Both the position numbers and the translations under genes were made by a program. This document shows, in pieces, positions 50,793 through 62,432 of a DNA stretch of 64,000 nt (its first letter is position 1; each line of letters starts with the position of its first letter). Under the pieces are notes generated by a model that had not been told where the DNA came from, did no database searches, and was given only the letters and a program-made list of their open reading frames with translations. This stretch comes from Aurantiochytrium sp. KH105. Taxonomy: Eukaryota; Sar; Bigyra; Thraustochytrida; Thraustochytriidae. The DNA is taken from positions 880,940-944,939 of the forward strand of contig BGKB01000044.1 of the NCBI GenBank assembly GCA_003116975.1, in the 5' to 3' direction.

Positions 50793-52871
50793 GGCGCGCG
50801 TCGACGCTGATCAGTCGTTTGTGCCAATGCCTCTACTCTACTCGATAATCTGTCGCGTCGTACGATGGATGTCTGAGACGCTTTGGAGCGAAGTGAAGAC
50901 CAGCTGTTTGGTTGAGTTGTCTGCCAGAAGAGCAATATCTATGACGAAAGGAAGGAAACAGAACCAACCAGCCCTGCGGCTGATTCGGGGGTGGCCAAGC
51001 CGGTCGGCCGGCCGGCAGGCCCGCCAGCAGCTTTTGACTTGGCCACCGACGACGGTCCGCCTGCTGGTTAACCCACCCACCCACCCGTCCACCTATTTAG
51101 AGTAAAAAACCACCTAAGTCCGTGAATTAGCTCGTCCGCTCGCTCCCTAGAGCGGTCGTTCTCGTATTGGTTCGCCTCGGACAGGGTCCTGCCTGCGTTC
51201 GCCTCGCGCGCCTTGGCCTCGCGCGGCTGCCAGCTTCAAGTTTGCCAAAGAAAGTCTCGCCCGGCGCCGCGCTCGCGGCGAAAGACTCCGTCCCACCAAT
51301 GCGCGCGCTCCAGCTCCACGTCCGCGCCCGCGGCCGCGTTGCCGCCCCGGGCCAGGCCAGGGCGAGCGCGTGAGCGATCGAACGAGCGATCGAGCGATCG
51401 AACGATCGAACGAATGAATGAATGAATGAATGAATGTACGCGCGCCGCGGCCTCGCCGTCGGCTGCGCCCGCCGAATTGGACTCTCGCCCTCGCTCGCCA
51501 CGCGCGCGCGCATCGGGACTCGCTAGCTAGCTAGGGCCCACTAGTGCTAACGCTAGGAGGGGGCTGCACACGCTCACGCCTAGCTGCGCAACCCACTTTG
51601 CGAGGAGGGTGTGTACCGGCGGGGCGGGTGCAGGCGGCACGGGGGCCTCGGCGCGCGGCGGCTGTGGCGCGAGATGAGCGGCGTGGGCGCGCGAGCGAGC
51701 GGGCGGCTGCGGGCAAGAGCAGAACTGGCCGTCGTGCGGCAAGGCAGGCTGGCTCGTGGTGTGGCGGGGGGGGAACAGGAGCTCAGCCAGCTGACGTGCG
51801 CGGTGAGCGAATGGTTTTTACACAAAAAAATTGTAGTCCGAAGGCGACCGAAGGTGATAATGATCCGAGCTCACATTCATCACGATTGCCACCTCGACCT
51901 GCCTGTAGCAGCAAGCGACAGCGACTAGGCCTACTGCGAAAGCCGGTCCTGCTTGCCACCGTGCCGGACCAGACAGGCACTAGCAGCCCGAGTAAAACAA
52001 AGTCCCGTGCCCAGCGAGCCGTGGCCGTGCACGAGCAAGCCAGGGCCTCACTGCTGCCGGTGTCGTGGCACCTCCGAACAGAAATAGGCAAGCGCGCGAG
52101 CACGCGCCTCCGCACCGCGTCGGCGCTCACCCTTCACAGGTCGTCCATCGCCCCGTCACCCGCCTCCTTCCTTGGCTCCTCAAGGTGCTGGAACTGCGCG
52201 ATTGGCGGTGCCCAACAGCCACCCATTGATTGCCCTTGCCATTGCCGTCCCCATTGCCAATGCCAGTCATCCCAACTTGGTTGACCAGCTGTGTGCAGGA
52301 CTGGCAGGCCTGGTAGGCCTTATCGTAGCAAAGGCGTAGCGCATTGCATTGCACTGCAGTGCAGTGCACTGATCTGCAATGCATTGCATTTCACTCCACT
52401 TTTGGCTGCAAATGTCAGTGTGTTGCACAGCGCCGCATCGCAGTGCACTGCGCATTGCACATTGACAGTGATTGCCCTGCACCCGCACAGCACTCTGCCG
52501 CCGCTCTGCGCTGCACCCAATGCGGGGCTCGTGCCTGGCGGCGTGTGCTAGCCCACCAACTAACTATACTACCCAACTAACAGCCAGCTGCCGGCGCTAG
52601 CTAATGTATATACTATAGCTGGCAGGGCCTGGCTGCCGGCCTGGCAGGCAGGCGGTGACGCTACATCCATCGCAGTCCGAGCAGAGCGGGAGGGAAAACA
52701 AACGCCGATTGCCAGGAGCAGCAGCAGGCAGACCGCCATTCATCCAGGCGCGCGCGCGGGGACCGAGCGAGAGCTTGAGCGCGAGAAACCTGCCCGTGCA
52801 GCCGCGACCGAGAGCAAGCAAGCAGGCAAGCACGCAAGTGAGCGAAGCGAGCGAGCAAGCAAAAGGCAACC
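50793..52871. other. Intergenic upstream of mitochondrial carrier gene
   Basis: About 2.1 kb without a recognised gene. It includes GAAT tetramers (51408-51434), GATC-rich DNA (51375-51410) and a TGCA/CACTG-rich patch (52338-52395). Confidence 0.6.
52338..52460. repeat. TGCA-rich CATTG/CACTG patch
   Basis: Runs of GCATTGCATTGCACTGCAGT type and related units form many short palindromes. The same motif family is seen at about 5820 and 19318. Confidence 0.7.
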
Positions 52872-53762
52872 ATGGGCGGCGGCAGGAACACGATGATTGA
52901 TATCGCCTCCGGCACGGCCGGAGGCATCGCCCAGGTGGTGGCCGGACACCCTCTGGACACCATCAAGGTCCGCTTGCAGACGCAGAAACCGGGCCCCGAT
53001 GGCAAGATGCCCTTTGCCGGCATGGCAGACTGCGCCAAGAAGACCTTTTCCAAGGAGGGCGTCAGCGGCCTCTACAAGGGCGCCGCATCGCCCCTGCTGG
53101 GCGCCATGGCCCACAACGCCGGTGTCTTCTTCTCGTACGGTCAGGCCAAGGCCCTCACCGGCGCAAACGAGGTGGGCGCGGACTTGTACAAGTACTGGCT
53201 TGCGGGCGCCATCGCCGCCATCCCCATCACCATCGTCGAGACCCCCGTGGATCTCCTCAAGATCAAGCTCCAGGCCCAGGTCGGCGAGGGCGAGTACGAG
53301 GGCGTCTTTGATGCCGCCCGCAAGCTCTCCAAGGCACACGGCGTCGGTGGCCTCTACCAGGGCGTCGGCGCGACCCTTTTGCGCAACGTGCCTTGCTTTG
53401 GTCTCTACTTTTTCGGCTCCGAGTTTGGCTTCCGTCTGGTGAACACGCCTGGCGAGCCCGCATCGCCGCAGCAGGTCTTCCTCGGCGGCCTTGTCGGCGG
53501 CGCCTGCGCCGGTGGCATGTTCTGGGGTCTTCTCTACCCTCTCGAGACCATCAAGACGCGCATGCAGAGCGACCACATTGTCAAGGAGAAGCGTCTCTAC
53601 AAGAGCGTCCTCGATTGTGCTTCCAAGACCTACGCCGAGGGCGGTGTCCAGGCCTTCTTCAAGGGCTACATTCCCTCGCTCACGCGTGCTGTGCCTGTCA
53701 ACGCTGCCATCTTCTGCGCCGTCTTTCAGGTCAAGGACGCCATGTACAAGAAGTGGGCCTAA
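52872..53762 (+). CDS. Mitochondrial carrier (SLC25), carnitine/acylcarnitine-like
   Basis: A 296-residue protein from the ATG at 52872 (context CAACCATGGGC). Three ~100-residue repeats each carry the carrier signature: PLDTIKVRLQ in the first, PVDLLKIKLQ in the second, PLETIKTRMQ in the third. Six hydrophobic helices are evident, and the conserved Gly-rich turns (GLYKGAASPLLG, GLYQGVGATLLRN, FFKGYIPSLTRA) follow each. The opening ASGTAGGIAQVVAGHPLDTIKVRLQ is typical of the SLC25A20/A29 (acylcarnitine/basic amino acid) branch. The substrate is inferred from that resemblance. Location is the mitochondrial inner membrane. Confidence 0.92.
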   Translation: MGGGRNTMIDIASGTAGGIAQVVAGHPLDTIKVRLQTQKPGPDGKMPFAGMADCAKKTFSKEGVSGLYKGAASPLLGAMAHNAGVFFSYGQAKALTGANEVGADLYKYWLAGAIAAIPITIVETPVDLLKIKLQAQVGEGEYEGVFDAARKLSKAHGVGGLYQGVGATLLRNVPCFGLYFFGSEFGFRLVNTPGEPASPQQVFLGGLVGGACAGGMFWGLLYPLETIKTRMQSDHIVKEKRLYKSVLDCASKTYAEGGVQAFFKGYIPSLTRAVPVNAAIFCAVFQVKDAMYKKWA

Positions 53763-54395
53763 ACGTGACCATGTGGCGGCGCTTCCCGTCTCTGCGTCGT
53801 CGTGATCAAGGTGAGCTAGGTTTGGGGTGCTGGGAAACAAGAGAAAACAATTGCCACGAAAAGGAGAGAGAGAGAGAGAGAAAGGAAAAAAGAAAACACG
53901 CTTTCCACCTACTCCGTCGTCTTTGTGCGGCATCGATCTACTGGCCGCGCCTTACTGCTTTGGAGCTCTCTTCGTTTTCCAACCCCCGCTTGTTCCCCGC
54001 GACCTGCACACCTTTCTTCAAGAAGCGAGGTCCTTTATGCGTGCGTACAACACTGCATCATTCATTCGGAAATGACTTATGATCATAAGTACAAAAAAAT
54101 TGTTGTTGCAGACAAAGGTGGCCCTCTTTTCTTGCATGTTGAGGCTCTTTTTGCTACCTACTCATCCGTGCGCGCCTGTGTGCTAAGACGTCGCAGACAC
54201 ATTCTCTTGGCAGAAGAAGAAGAAGAAGAAGAAGAAGGAGGAGTAGGATTTCTTTTCTTGTTTGGGGTGCTCGTTTGCCTTGAGACCGATAAAAGAAAAC
54301 AGAACAGAATATGAAATGGAATCGCCAGTGGATGCAGTGCCCTACAAAGCCCTGCAGTGCACTGAGCACTTCGCCTTGTTGACGTCAAAGGGAGA
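53763..54395. other. Convergent 3' spacer
   Basis: 3' flanks of the carrier and WKF genes. It contains GA repeats (53864-53884) and a GAA triplet run (54213-54240). No gene is recognised. Confidence 0.65.
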
Positions 54396-55010
54396 TCAAG
54401 ATTCAGCAGGCGGTGCCACCGAGTCGATTGCGGCAACAATCTGTTTGGCGCGCTTATACTTGGCGCGGAGAGACTTTACCTTGTACTCAAGTTTGGCGCG
54501 CTGTTCCTCATCCGCGGCGGCAGCCTCGCCGAACTTCTTTTCAAGACGACCAATGCGGTCGGCAAGTGTCTGGCCGTCGGCTTCGATGTCCGAAACGATC
54601 TTGGCCGCGTCTGCACGTGCGCGCTGCAGCGCTTGGCCTTGAATGGACTTGAGGTAGTCGAGCACGGCTGTCTGAAAGAGAGACTTCCCCACGGCTTTGC
54701 GGTCGAGCAAGTGCTGCAGAATCCAGATTTGCTGCACCTTGGAGAATTTCCAGGCGTCACGGTGGTTCTTCCACTGCAACAAGTACGCCTCGGCGGCCTT
54801 GGCGCGCTTCAGGAGTCGCTTCTTTTCCGCATCGGCCTTGCGCTTCTCTGCAGCGGCCCTCGCGGCCTGGTTGGCCAGCCTCCTCGCCTCTTCGTCCTTG
54901 ATCTTGGCCTCGCGCCGCTTCCTCTTCTCCTCGCGGTCCGGCTTGGCCTTTTCGCCCGGGTTCTCGGGCTTGGCGCGCTTGCGCTTCTTCGACGTCTGCG
55001 CCTCCGCCAT
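54396..55010 (-). CDS. WKF-domain protein (C7orf50-like)
   Basis: 204 residues from the ATG at 55010. The frame stays open far upstream through promoter sequence, but that part is Arg/Ala/Pro noise. The N-terminal ~75 residues are highly basic (SKKRKRAKPENPGEKAK). The WKF domain follows at about 80-125: AWKFSKVQQIWILQHLLD and the FQTAVLDYLKSIQG helix. The C-terminal third is a coiled coil with KLEYKVKSLRAKYKRAKQIV. WKF proteins, including human C7orf50, are associated with nucleolus and ribosome biogenesis; the molecular role is poorly known. It diverges from IMP dehydrogenase. Confidence 0.88.
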   Translation of the reverse strand: MAEAQTSKKRKRAKPENPGEKAKPDREEKRKRREAKIKDEEARRLANQAARAAAEKRKADAEKKRLLKRAKAAEAYLLQWKNHRDAWKFSKVQQIWILQHLLDRKAVGKSLFQTAVLDYLKSIQGQALQRARADAAKIVSDIEADGQTLADRIGRLEKKFGEAAAADEEQRAKLEYKVKSLRAKYKRAKQIVAAIDSVAPPAES

Positions 55011-55637
55011 CTCGCTCGTCTCGCCGCCGCTCGCGCCCCGCCCGCCCGCCAGCCAGCCAGCCAGCCAACCGGGTCTGCCGCGGCGTGCTCGCGCCGCCTC
55101 CCCAGCGAGAGCGCGCCGCGTCCCGCCTCCTCCTCGGTCCCTGTGGCCACCCACTCGGCGCCCGCCTGCCCTCCGCGCCGGTCCAGCCTGACCGCCGCCT
55201 GCCTGCCTGCTGCTGCCTGCTCGCTCGCTCGCTGGCTTGCTGGCTGCCTGGCCTGCCGGCTCGCCCGCCCGGCTCGGCGGGCCGCCGCCGCGCAGGACCC
55301 GCGCCCGGCTGGCCGCCCGGCCGCCGGGGCCGCGGGCGGGGCGGGCTGGAGCGGGCTCGGCGGGCGGGCTCGGCGGGAGGGCGGGAGGGCGGGAGTCGTT
55401 GGCAACGGGCAGGCGGCGCATTCCGCACTTGGCCGCGCGCGCCGCAAGTGCACAATGCGCGGGCGCAAGTGGGCCGCGCGGAAAGCTGCACTTGCGGCGG
55501 CGCGCCCCGTGTTTGGGTGGCGGCGAAGAACGATCCTCGAGGCCAACTACTTTTTCCGCAGCCACGGTTCGTTCGGCCGGCCAATCAGCCAGCCCAATCC
55601 GCCAACCCGAGCGAGCGACCGAGCGACCGACCGCGCG

Positions 55638-55669
<32 letters not shown>

Positions 55670-55823
55670 GGCCGCGCGAGGAGGAGCGGAGCGGAGCGGA
55701 GCGGAGGAGAGGAGCCGCGGCGCGAGCGCGAGCCCCGGCGACCCAGCCCGAGCGCGGTTGGTCGGCCGGCCGGTCGTTGAGAGACAGACAGGCGAACAGC
55801 AGGTGCGCAGGCACAGGCTCGCG

Positions 55824-55861
<38 letters not shown>

Positions 55862-55902
55862 TCTCTCTCACGCGGCGCGAGCGAGCGGAGCAGCGAGGAA
55901 AG
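55011..55902. promoter_or_regulatory. Bidirectional promoter of WKF protein and IMPDH with GCAAGT-core elements
   Basis: An 892-bp divergent spacer. Between 55416 and 55496 are five copies of the core GCAAGT/ACTTGC or a close variant. The composite at 55443-55472 has cores 21 bp apart, AAT at its positions 12-14 and CGCG after it. A reversed half composite lies at 55416-55432 and a single reversed core at 55487-55496. The same composite is found twice before prohibitin-2. The rest is low complexity: GCCA/GGCA tetramers (55635-55670, 55825-55858) and GGAGC repeats. Function is inferred. Confidence 0.6.
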
Positions 55903-57444
55903 ATGCAGGCGCAACTGAACACCTCGCTCGACCACCTCGGGGGCGATGGATACTCCGCGGAGGAGCTCTTCAACAAGATGGGCCGCGGTACCGCGTACAC
56001 GTACGATGACGTGATCCTCATGCCCGGCCATGTGGGCTTTGGCGTCAACGAAGTGACTCTCGACTCGAAGCTGACCAAGAAGATCAACCTCCGCCTCCCC
56101 TTCGTCTCCTCGCCCATGGACACCGTGACCGAGAGCGAGATGGCCATCAACATGGCCCTCCAGGGCGGCATCGGCATCATCCACTACAACAACACCATCG
56201 AGGAGCAGGCCGCGCTCGTGCGCACCGTCAAGCGCTACAAGAACGGCTTCATCACGGACCCCATCGTTCTCTCCCCGAACCACACCATCGCGGACGTCGA
56301 CCGCATCAAGAGCGAGAACGGCTTTTCCGGCATCCCCATCACCATCGACGGCAAGATGGGCTCGCGGCTGGTTGGCTTCGTGTCGAACCGCGACGTGGAC
56401 TTCCTCGAGGACCGCTCGCGCAAGCTCTCCGAGGTCATGACCACCGACCTCGTCGTCGGTCAGGAGCGCTGCACGCTCTCCGAGGCGAACCTCATTCTCC
56501 GCGAGTCCAAGAAGGGCAAGCTTCCCATTGTCAATGACAACTACGAGCTCATCAGCCTCTGCAGCCGCAACGATCTCAAGAAGAACCGCGACTTTCCCCT
56601 CGCCAGCAAGGATCCCGTCAACAAGCAGCTGCTGGTCGGCGCCGCTCTCAGCACCCGCCCTCACGATCGCGAGCGCCTCCGCGCCCTTGTGCAGCAGGGT
56701 GTTGACTGTGTCGTGATTGATTCCTCGCAGGGTGACTCCATCTACCAGCTCGAGTTCGTCAACGAGATCAAGAAGGAGTATGGCGATGACATCCAGGTCA
56801 TTGGCGGCAACGTTGTCACTTCCTCGCAGTGCCTCCACCTCATCAAGGCCGGCGTCGATGGCCTGCGCATCGGCATGGGCGTTGGCTCCATTTGCACCAC
56901 GCAGGAGGTGTGCGCTGTCGGCCGCGCTCAGGCCACTGCCGTCTACCACACGGCCCGCACGGCCGCCGTCCATGGCGTCCCCATCATTGCCGATGGTGGC
57001 ATTTCTTCCTCGGGCCAGATCACCAAGGCTCTCGCTCTTGGTGCTTCGACTGTCATGATGGGCTCCATGCTTGCCGGATGCGAGGAGAGCCCCGGCGCCT
57101 ACTACTTCCAGGACGGCATCCGCCTGAAAAAGTACCGTGGCATGGGCTCCGTCGAGGCCATGGAGAAGGGCTCCAGCAAGCGCTACTTTGCCGACAAAAA
57201 GAACATTGTCAAGGTTGCCCAGGGTGTCTCTGGCGCCGTCGTCGACAAGGGCTCTGTCTCCCGCTTCCTTCCCTACGTCGCCCAGGGCGTCCGCCATGGC
57301 TTCCAGGACCTTGGCGTCAAGAACATCCCGGAGCTGCACGAGGGTCTCTACGGCGGCTCTGTGCGCTATGAGCTCCGCACCCACGCTGCCCAGCGCGAGG
57401 GCTCCGTGCACGGCCTCTACTCATACGAGAAGCGCCTCTTCTGA
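55903..57444 (+). CDS. IMPDH: Inosine-5'-monophosphate dehydrogenase
   Basis: 513 residues (human enzymes 514) from the ATG at 55903; upstream in-frame sequence is promoter. TIM-barrel enzyme: [14 protein letters not shown] at the N-terminus, [13 protein letters not shown], and a CBS pair in the middle (about 115-230). [18 protein letters not shown] follows, then the catalytic loop [18 protein letters not shown] with the active Cys, [24 protein letters not shown], and [12 protein letters not shown] of the flap. The eukaryotic C-terminal end is [10 protein letters not shown]. It oxidises IMP to XMP with NAD+, the committed step of GTP synthesis, in the cytosol. AATAAA is 10 bp after the stop (57457). 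Confidence 0.97.
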   Translation: MQAQLNTSLDHLGGDGYSAEELFNKMGRGTAYTYDDVILMPGHVGFGVNEVTLDSKLTKKINLRLPFVSSPMDTVTESEMAINMALQGGIGIIHYNNTIEEQAALVRTVKRYKNGFITDPIVLSPNHTIADVDRIKSENGFSGIPITIDGKMGSRLVGFVSNRDVDFLEDRSRKLSEVMTTDLVVGQERCTLSEANLILRESKKGKLPIVNDNYELISLCSRNDLKKNRDFPLASKDPVNKQLLVGAALSTRPHDRERLRALVQQGVDCVVIDSSQGDSIYQLEFVNEIKKEYGDDIQVIGGNVVTSSQCLHLIKAGVDGLRIGMGVGSICTTQEVCAVGRAQATAVYHTARTAAVHGVPIIADGGISSSGQITKALALGASTVMMGSMLAGCEESPGAYYFQDGIRLKKYRGMGSVEAMEKGSSKRYFADKKNIVKVAQGVSGAVVDKGSVSRFLPYVAQGVRHGFQDLGVKNIPELHEGLYGGSVRYELRTHAAQREGSVHGLYSYEKRLF

Positions 57445-59060
57445 AACTCTACGCGAATAAAAACACAAATGGTATAGACCCCTGCCCTCGAGCGGGTGTT
57501 TTCCCACCAAAAAAATAGTGATCTAAAATGAAGTGAAGTGAAGTAAGAAGCGCGCGGTTTGCTTTGCGTCTCCCTGGCAGCAGATCCATAAGCTTCGCTT
57601 GCTTTGCTGCACTTTTGCCTCCAATATCATCGAAAATGACTCAATTAGAATGCATCACAATCTGTTCATGCCATTTCCTGCGCTCTTGCATTTCTCTTCT
57701 ATTCATGCATCAATCCAGAGTGCTGAGAGTGTTTTCAACGAGACCAGAGCGCCCCGCGCAATGCGATTCGGCTAGCGCAGAAGCAATGCTCGTCACCAAG
57801 ACTGGCATCGATTGCGCTCTTCGGAAGAATTGAATTGAGCTGCCTACTTGCCTCACATCTAGGCCTACAAGCGTGTTCATACTTCAAATAATTTGTTGTA
57901 CGAGATTTAGCATCGACGACAACGACAACGACGCGCTTCGCGCAATGCGGTATGGGGCTTCTTTTTGATCACAAGTACCAATTCTTTGACCTCGGGAAAA
58001 GTGACATTCTCATGAGGCTCTTTCCTCCTCAATCATCTGGCTGCCTCGCGACCAGTGTCCATTGATGAGCGCAAAGTCATCAAAGGGTGGCGAGGTGCGA
58101 TATTTGCTTGCCTCACTTTGGCTGACGCAAGTATGTGCAGGCGTGTGATGATTTTCCCCATCATTCTGCTACAGGTGCTTTCTCAAGAAATTCTCCGCAG
58201 CTCATCTGTCTCCTCCCCTTTCTTCTTCCGCTCCTGCGTTCCCTCTCATGCGTTCGAGCCAGCGCGCTCCCCAACTTCTCAGCCTGCCGGGCAGTTGCCA
58301 GCTGGCACGGCAACGAACGGGCTGTCGCGCGACAGAGAACCAATTTTGGGACAACCGCGGGCGGACCACCTCGTCCCCACAGCCGACGGAGAGAGTGGAA
58401 AGGAGAGGAAGAGTCCTGGGCCGACTTGGGCAAGGGGGCCAGCCAGACCTATGTAACCATGGCGAGGAAGGCGAGCCGAGGCGAGGCAGGCCGAGGCGTG
58501 CGTGTGATGGGCTCAGGCTCACGCGTTGGTTTGCGGGCAATCAAGAACGAGTAAGCGGCCATCAATTGACGTGGGTGGCTAGCGAGGGCCAGAAGACTGA
58601 CCAATGTGATTGCGAGCCATAGCTAGCTAGCTCAGTAGTTGCTTCTACCTATGCACATTACACAAACGAACGAGCGAGCGAGCGAGCGAACGAAAGAGTG
58701 AATGGACGATTGAAGAACAACCGGCGGTGTGCCAAAGAAATAATTGGAAAAGTGCCACGCAAAGGGGAAAGAAAAACCTCTCAAGGCATTTTCGCCTGCT
58801 CTCCAGGAAGCACGGTGTGCAAACCCAGAGCGCCGGGCGTGGGAGCACGAGGCGCGCCCAGCGTGCTCCGACGTGCCGACTTCCGGGACGCCAAAGAGCG
58901 CCTCCGTGACGATTTCGTCAAGCACAAGGCGATAGAGCCTGCACCGCCCAGGTGGACTTGATTCGACTGGGCTAGACTTGTGCCGCCAGACGTTCAACGA
59001 GGCGACCGTGCCAATTCGCTGACTGCGCCGGCAGCGCGGCGAACGAAGTCCTCTGCAAAC
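57445..59060. other. Intergenic upstream of the DENN gene
   Basis: The first part holds the IMPDH 3' flank with an AATAAA. The rest has scattered frames of at most about 180 codons without motifs, CGAACGAGCGAG repeats at about 58660-58690, and the DENN promoter. No gene is recognised. Confidence 0.6.
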
Positions 59061-62000
59061 ATGCCGAAGCGCCTCATCCATTCCGTGGCCAGTAAGTTGT
59101 CGCAAAAGCAGGCCAGACTCAGCTCTCTGCGCGCAAGCGTTTACATGCGCAAATATGTCGTGCACGATGAACACTCTGAAAGACTAACGGGCGGCTTGAC
59201 CTGCACAATGGAGCAAAGTCGCCGAATTTGACGAGCTCAAGGGGAACACGCTCAGCTATGTGTATCCAGAAAACCCTTCGCCGGTCATCAAGAGCCACCA
59301 GAGAGAGGATATCGCGGAGCTCTGTCTTCCAGACGGAGGCCACAAACGCAGCAGCGACTGTATCTATATTTTGCTCACAGCTGAGCGTAACGTGCCTCTC
59401 TACGGATTCGCGTACTTTCGAAACAGGGAAAGCGCGGCGGAGAAGCGCGGCGCAAAGCAACTTGCAATTCTCGTGATTTCTACTTCGCCGTACTTTGACC
59501 GCTTCAAGCCTTTTCTTTCCGTTGCCGTCGAGGAATATTTAGACCACCATCAGTCGAAAGCCATCGTCCACCAGCTCTATGGCGCCCTAGAGAAATCGTA
59601 CCGCAGAACACGACGTCTTGCCGTGAGCCGCCACAAGTCATATGATAGCCTTGACTTGGTTCTGCAAAGTAGTGACGACGACATCGAGGGGACGCAGGGT
59701 GAGAGTGACAGTCGTCCTCCTGCACCAATGATTGCAAAGCAGAAAGCGCGACCAGCAAGCGCGCGTCTCGCGCTGCGGGGCCGGCCATCCAGTTTTGATC
59801 CAAAGAGTACCTTTGGCGCTGCGCGAGATGCCGAGCCGACAAACTTTATGACGCTCTCGTCCGTGAGCGTGCAAGGTAGCAATGGCTCTGAAGCTGCTGG
59901 CTCGGGCAGCGACAATGATAGGGGTGGCGCGACTGGTGGCGATGACGACGCTCGTGAGGACGCACTTTCGGAAACAGGCTCTCAGGCGGCCGCCCCCATG
60001 GATGATCTTGTGAATCGGAACAGCGTTTGCTTTGCCAAACTCAAGAGCGACGCGCAGGGACGTGGTGTTCAAGACCATCTTGGACTGCTCTCCAGCTCGT
60101 GCACTTACACCATGCATCTGTGGGGACGCATGTTTGTGATGCAGCCACTCTCGAGACTTCAAAGCAACGAATTCGGTGGCGTTTCGCTCAAGGAGGTTGT
60201 GCTTAAATTCCGTGTGCAGACCATGGCACTCTGGTCCGCCCTTGTTGGTCTGCGTCGCGTGCTTGTGTGCGGCCCAGAAAGCCAAGCGGGCACAGTCGGG
60301 GGCCTTGTCCTCGCGACGCCACTTTTGCTTGGTCCTCTTGGCGCTCTCATCATCCCCAACCTTGTCCCTTATGCAACACTAGCGAACGTGGACCCCTTGA
60401 CAAAACACTCGAGCTACGTGTGCGGGACGACGAACGGTCTCTTTGCAACAAAGGAGGACTGGTACGATCTCGTCATTGACCCCAAGGATGGCAAGCTCGT
60501 CATGAGCAGCACTTCGCCCATGGATCGCAACCTCCTCAAGGTCCAAGGAGGCGACCTTGCCTTCATCACGCGCATTTTAGACGGCATTGAAAATGGAAAA
60601 CGAGAAGAAGACTGGGTTCGCTTTGAGTTTTCTACCTTTACTCAGGACTTTTTGGATTCTGTACGTGAGATCGAGCTTGAGCGTCAGACGCGCAAACTCA
60701 AGGAAGAAGGCGCCTCTACTGCCAGCAGCGCAAGTCTTTCCCCTGTTCATGGTCACTCGGCCTCTGACGCTTCTTCTCTTGCAACCATGGGTCTCTTAGA
60801 CGGCATCGCGGATGTGGAAGGTTCAAGGTCGAGACTACGATCTGTGAGCATGTGGCGACAAAAGACGAAAACCTCGTTCTTGAAGCGCAAGGGCCCTCGT
60901 TCAGCTTCAGAGAAACTGGCGAAAACCTTTGCTGGATCCCCGCTCTGGCTCCGGTACCGCTGGATACAACTCAATCCAGAATCGTACACGTCGAGCAGGA
61001 AGCATCTCTCGCGCGTGCATGTGGTGACTGTTCTAGCAGACCCTTTGCATGCTGCCAAGCTAGAGCCCAAGCCTCCTGCAGCCCTAGAAAACCAAAATGG
61101 CCTCCAGATGCGCGAAATTCAAGACGATGAGGACGAAGAGAGACAACCAGAGCTGCCACTTTTAAAGCCTGTTGCAAAGCAAGAAAAGCTCCCTGCCCCA
61201 ACAGCTGAAATTCCTCCCCAACTTCCCAAAAGACCAAAAGGCTGGAAGGGATTGCCAGGGGAGGGACCACCGCGACCTCCTGGCATGCCTCTTGCATTGC
61301 AGTCCACCAAACAGTCACCCAAAGCAAGCGGACGGCTTGGCATTCGAGGCGGTACCAGCGGTGGCAGCGCTTCCCCCGTGTCAGCTGGGACGTCTTCCTC
61401 GTTGTCGTTTTTCAGATCAAGACAGCGGGCCGGTCAGTCGAGCGTGTCAAAGCGAGCACCTCCTTCGAAAGCAGCCGCAAAGGATCTGAAGAACCTCGCA
61501 CAGGCTTGTGTCTTACAACGAGGTAGTCTGCGAGCAGTTCCGCAAGGCACATCACCAAGCTCGCCCAAGAGCTGCAGAAGCGCAGGAGATCCTGCCGACG
61601 GACCAAATGACGACTTTGGCAGTATGAGTGGGCGCAGCTTCTCTTCCGAAGACTCGACGTCGCGTGTTGACAGGACAGCCCTATACTTTGAGGAAATTGA
61701 CGATACTCAGCCACCGCCGCCGTTGCCAGCAGCCTCCGCAGCAAATCGGTCCGGGAACAAGTGGAGGACCGCACTCACGCCTGATGGCAGAGTTTATCTT
61801 TGGAACGTGGACACGAAGGAGACGAAATGGCCGTCGCAACTCGAAGACGAAGAAGAGGAAGGAAACGGCGGCGACACCGACGTGGACAGCAACGTAGATG
61901 AGGATGCCGGTCATGAGACGTCGGAAACTCTGCGAGAAAGACAGCAAAAACGCAAATCGCGTCTTCAGCAGGCCAGGACAGCGCCGACGGTTCCCTTGCG

Positions 62001-62322
62001 TCGAAGTCCGAGCTCGCAAGACCAAGCGTACCGATCGTGGAGCGCGAATCGAAGGAGTTTGAATTCTGAAGAGTACGGAAGCGATGACGAAGATGAAGTC
62101 GATGACGAAGACTCGAGCGGGGCAAGCAAGTGGGTCCTGCTCAAGGGTCGCTGGCAGCGTGTGACCGTGCTCATGCAGGAAGATATTGCGCTAAAAGTGT
62201 TTCGCAAGAGTGACTGGGTTGAGGCGTTCACCGAGGGCGGTGAGCGGTTCTGGCACAATCTCAAGTCTGGCGAATCTACCTGGGAGCAACCTCCACGCAC
62301 AGTGTCGACGATTGTAGCTTGA
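59061..62322 (+). CDS. DENN-domain protein (AVL9-like) with two WW domains, two exons
   Basis: Exon 1 (59061-59091) encodes MPKRLIHSVA; a 127-bp intron (59092-59218) starts GTAAGT and ends CAAAG; exon 2 runs from 59219 to 62322. The join gives HSVAIAEFDELKGNTLSYVYP, the usual uDENN opening, and a 1044-residue protein. The uDENN part continues with LYGFAYFRNRES and PYFDRFKPFLSVAVEEYL. The central DENN (about 290-460) includes VLVCGPESQ, LLLGPLGALIIPNLVPYAT and SYVCGTTNGLF, most like AVL9-type DENNs. A ~350-residue disordered Pro/Ser region follows. Two WW domains are at about 856-885 and 1009-1037 (DWVEAFTEGGERFWHN). DENN proteins regulate Rab GTPases in trafficking, and WW domains bind Pro-rich partners. 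Confidence 0.9.
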
Positions 62323-62346
62323 TCGGGTCAACAAAGGACATTTACA

Positions 62347-62350
<4 letters not shown>

Positions 62351-62377
<27 letters not shown>

Positions 62378-62390
62378 CATACATACATAC
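62351..62390. repeat. (ATAC)10 microsatellite
   Basis: Ten perfect ATAC tetramers in the 110-bp gap between the converging DENN and peroxidase genes. Confidence 0.95.
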
Positions 62391-62432
62391 AAGGACAACA
62401 TTTTCACTTCTTTTGCTTTTGCTTTCCTTTTT

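Noticed and set aside
55237-55902. N-terminal extension of IMPDH by 222 codons
   Set aside because: Same promoter DNA as above. Starting at 55903 gives the standard IMPDH length and N-terminus.
55011-56180. N-terminal extension of the WKF protein by 390 codons
   Set aside because: It would run through the IMPDH start and the shared promoter, with Ala/Arg/Pro low complexity. The family start is at 55010.
55585-57411. 608-codon frame antisense to IMPDH
   Set aside because: It mirrors the highly biased third codon positions of IMPDH; the sense strand has a full-length conserved enzyme.
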